Assembly (NCBI GenBank): GCA_020629315.1
Contig: JAHDDO010000009.1
Coordinates: 41,015 to 105,014 of the forward strand
From: Saprospiraceae bacterium
GTDB taxonomy: Bacteria > Bacteroidota > Bacteroidia > Chitinophagales > Saprospiraceae
Direction of reading: 5' to 3'
DNA length: 64,000 nucleotides
Position 1 is the stretch's first letter. The number at the start of each line of letters is the position of its first letter. Below are positions 63,477 to 64,000 of this stretch, one piece after another. A model generated the notes under the pieces. That model was not told the origin of the DNA. It did not search any database and worked only from the letters and a program-made list of their open reading frames with translations. Position numbers and translations under genes: made by a program.

Positions 63477-63887
63477 ATGAAAAAGGTCTTAATGTTAATC
63501 GTATCTGTTTTTCTAATATCATGTGGAGGTCCAACTTTCGAAATAGAAGGTGACTATATTAATGTATGGTATGAAGTGCTAGACTGTGAAGAATTTCAAA
63601 TGGAACGAACATTTTCGGATGAGGATGGATGTATAATCATGATTGATGGTCAAAAACTATGTTACTTATATAACTTTTCTAATAATGTGTATACGTTTAC
63701 TCAAATCAACGTCACAAAGCAAGATACACTTATAGAAACAACAGATTACACATATGATGCAGAATCTCAAGAACTTGAAATTTGTGATGAGTTTGATTGC
63801 TTTTCGTTCGATTTTAGTGACTTAATCTTGAAAAGAGAAATTCCAGGAACAAGTTGTTTAAACCAAGTTCAATTGAAAAAACTGTAG
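63477..63887 (+). CDS. Putative lipoprotein, 136 aa
   Basis: The N-terminus MKKVLMLIVSVFLISCGGP ends in a lipobox (Cys16). The mature part has four or more cysteines (CEEF, GCIIM, LCYLY, CDEFDCF, CLNQ) that may form disulfides, and looks like a small beta-rich lipocalin-size domain. I do not recognise a family. It lies 39 nt after the CDGSH gene on the same strand. Confidence 0.75.
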   Translation: MKKVLMLIVSVFLISCGGPTFEIEGDYINVWYEVLDCEEFQMERTFSDEDGCIIMIDGQKLCYLYNFSNNVYTFTQINVTKQDTLIETTDYTYDAESQELEICDEFDCFSFDFSDLILKREIPGTSCLNQVQLKKL

Positions 63888-63945
63888 GATTGCTCGAATG
63901 GTGTAAACCATTAAAGGGTGTGGCTTGTTAGTCTCAAAAATATGT

Positions 63946-64000
63946 ATGCCAAAGACAGCTATCATTACAGGAGGTTCCAAAGGAATTGGTTTGGGGATTG
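63946..64000 (+). CDS. Short-chain dehydrogenase/reductase, 5' end only
   Basis: The last 55 nt of the window begin with ATG and encode MPKTAIITGGSKGIGLGI. TGGSKGIG is the TGxxxGxG cofactor-binding motif of the SDR family, right at the N-terminus as expected. The rest lies beyond the right edge, so substrate and cofactor preference cannot be judged. Confidence 0.85.
   Translation, partial: MPKTAIITGGSKGIGLGI

Overview
The window looks like chromosomal DNA of a free-living Bacteroidota, probably from the Saprospiria/Saprospiraceae side of the phylum. The signs are several large secreted proteins with signal peptides and C-terminal type IX secretion (T9SS) sorting domains carrying Y/R-P-N-P motifs, the Bacteroidota -7 promoter element TAnnTTTG in front of many genes, a mevalonate pathway block, a GGGP-synthase-family gene and low G+C. 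Nearly all of it is core metabolism, RNA modification and cell-envelope genes. I see no phage, insertion sequence, CRISPR array or rRNA operon.

Layout. 1-3813 (-): 5' part of a very large secreted nuclease/MopE-repeat protein that runs off the left edge. 3920-6416 (-): tight operon of GGGP synthase family enzyme, rsgA, ribA and a 54-aa membrane protein. 6533-10753 (-): nitrilase followed by two almost identical T9SS proteins with an orphan sorting-domain fragment between them. 10789-12574 (+): outer membrane protein and serine hydrolase. 12575-16579: radical SAM protein and a beta-helix T9SS protein. 16710-23690: a fused methylmalonyl-CoA mutase divergent from the fused isobutyryl-CoA mutase icmF. 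23698-30751: rRNA/tRNA modification (rlmF, mtaB, queuosine-mannosyltransferase-like), lgt and glycosyltransferases. 30917-37899: TMEM260-like mannosyltransferase candidate, rpiB, M28 peptidase, mnmG. 38153-45736: two large T9SS proteins flanking a tRNA-Asn. 45778-56329: sugar kinase, aminopeptidase P, rpoN, aminotransferase, two thioredoxin-fold proteins, xth. 56436-60564 (+): glycosyltransferase, fni, HMG-CoA reductase and a GHMP kinase, forming an isoprenoid block. 60568-64000: small genes (DinB-like, GNAT, DJ-1/PfpI, FKBP, CDGSH) and the first codons of a short-chain dehydrogenase.

How they work together. Type 2 IPP isomerase, HMG-CoA reductase and the GHMP kinase supply isoprenoids by the mevalonate route. 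The GGGP synthase family protein could use such prenyl diphosphates for ether-lipid-like products. The two B12-dependent mutases keep the residues expected for methylmalonyl-CoA (Tyr/Arg) and isobutyryl-CoA (Phe/Gln), which suggests propionate and branched-chain acyl-CoA metabolism from one divergent locus.

Most notable observations: a mosaic tandem duplication with an orphan T9SS sorting domain at its junction; a MutA-barrel/MutB fusion; two conserved genes with no ATG, GTG or TTG where a start is needed; two GC-rich structured intergenic elements that look related; and three small proteins easily missed by automatic calling. I did not find a clear new defence or mobile system.
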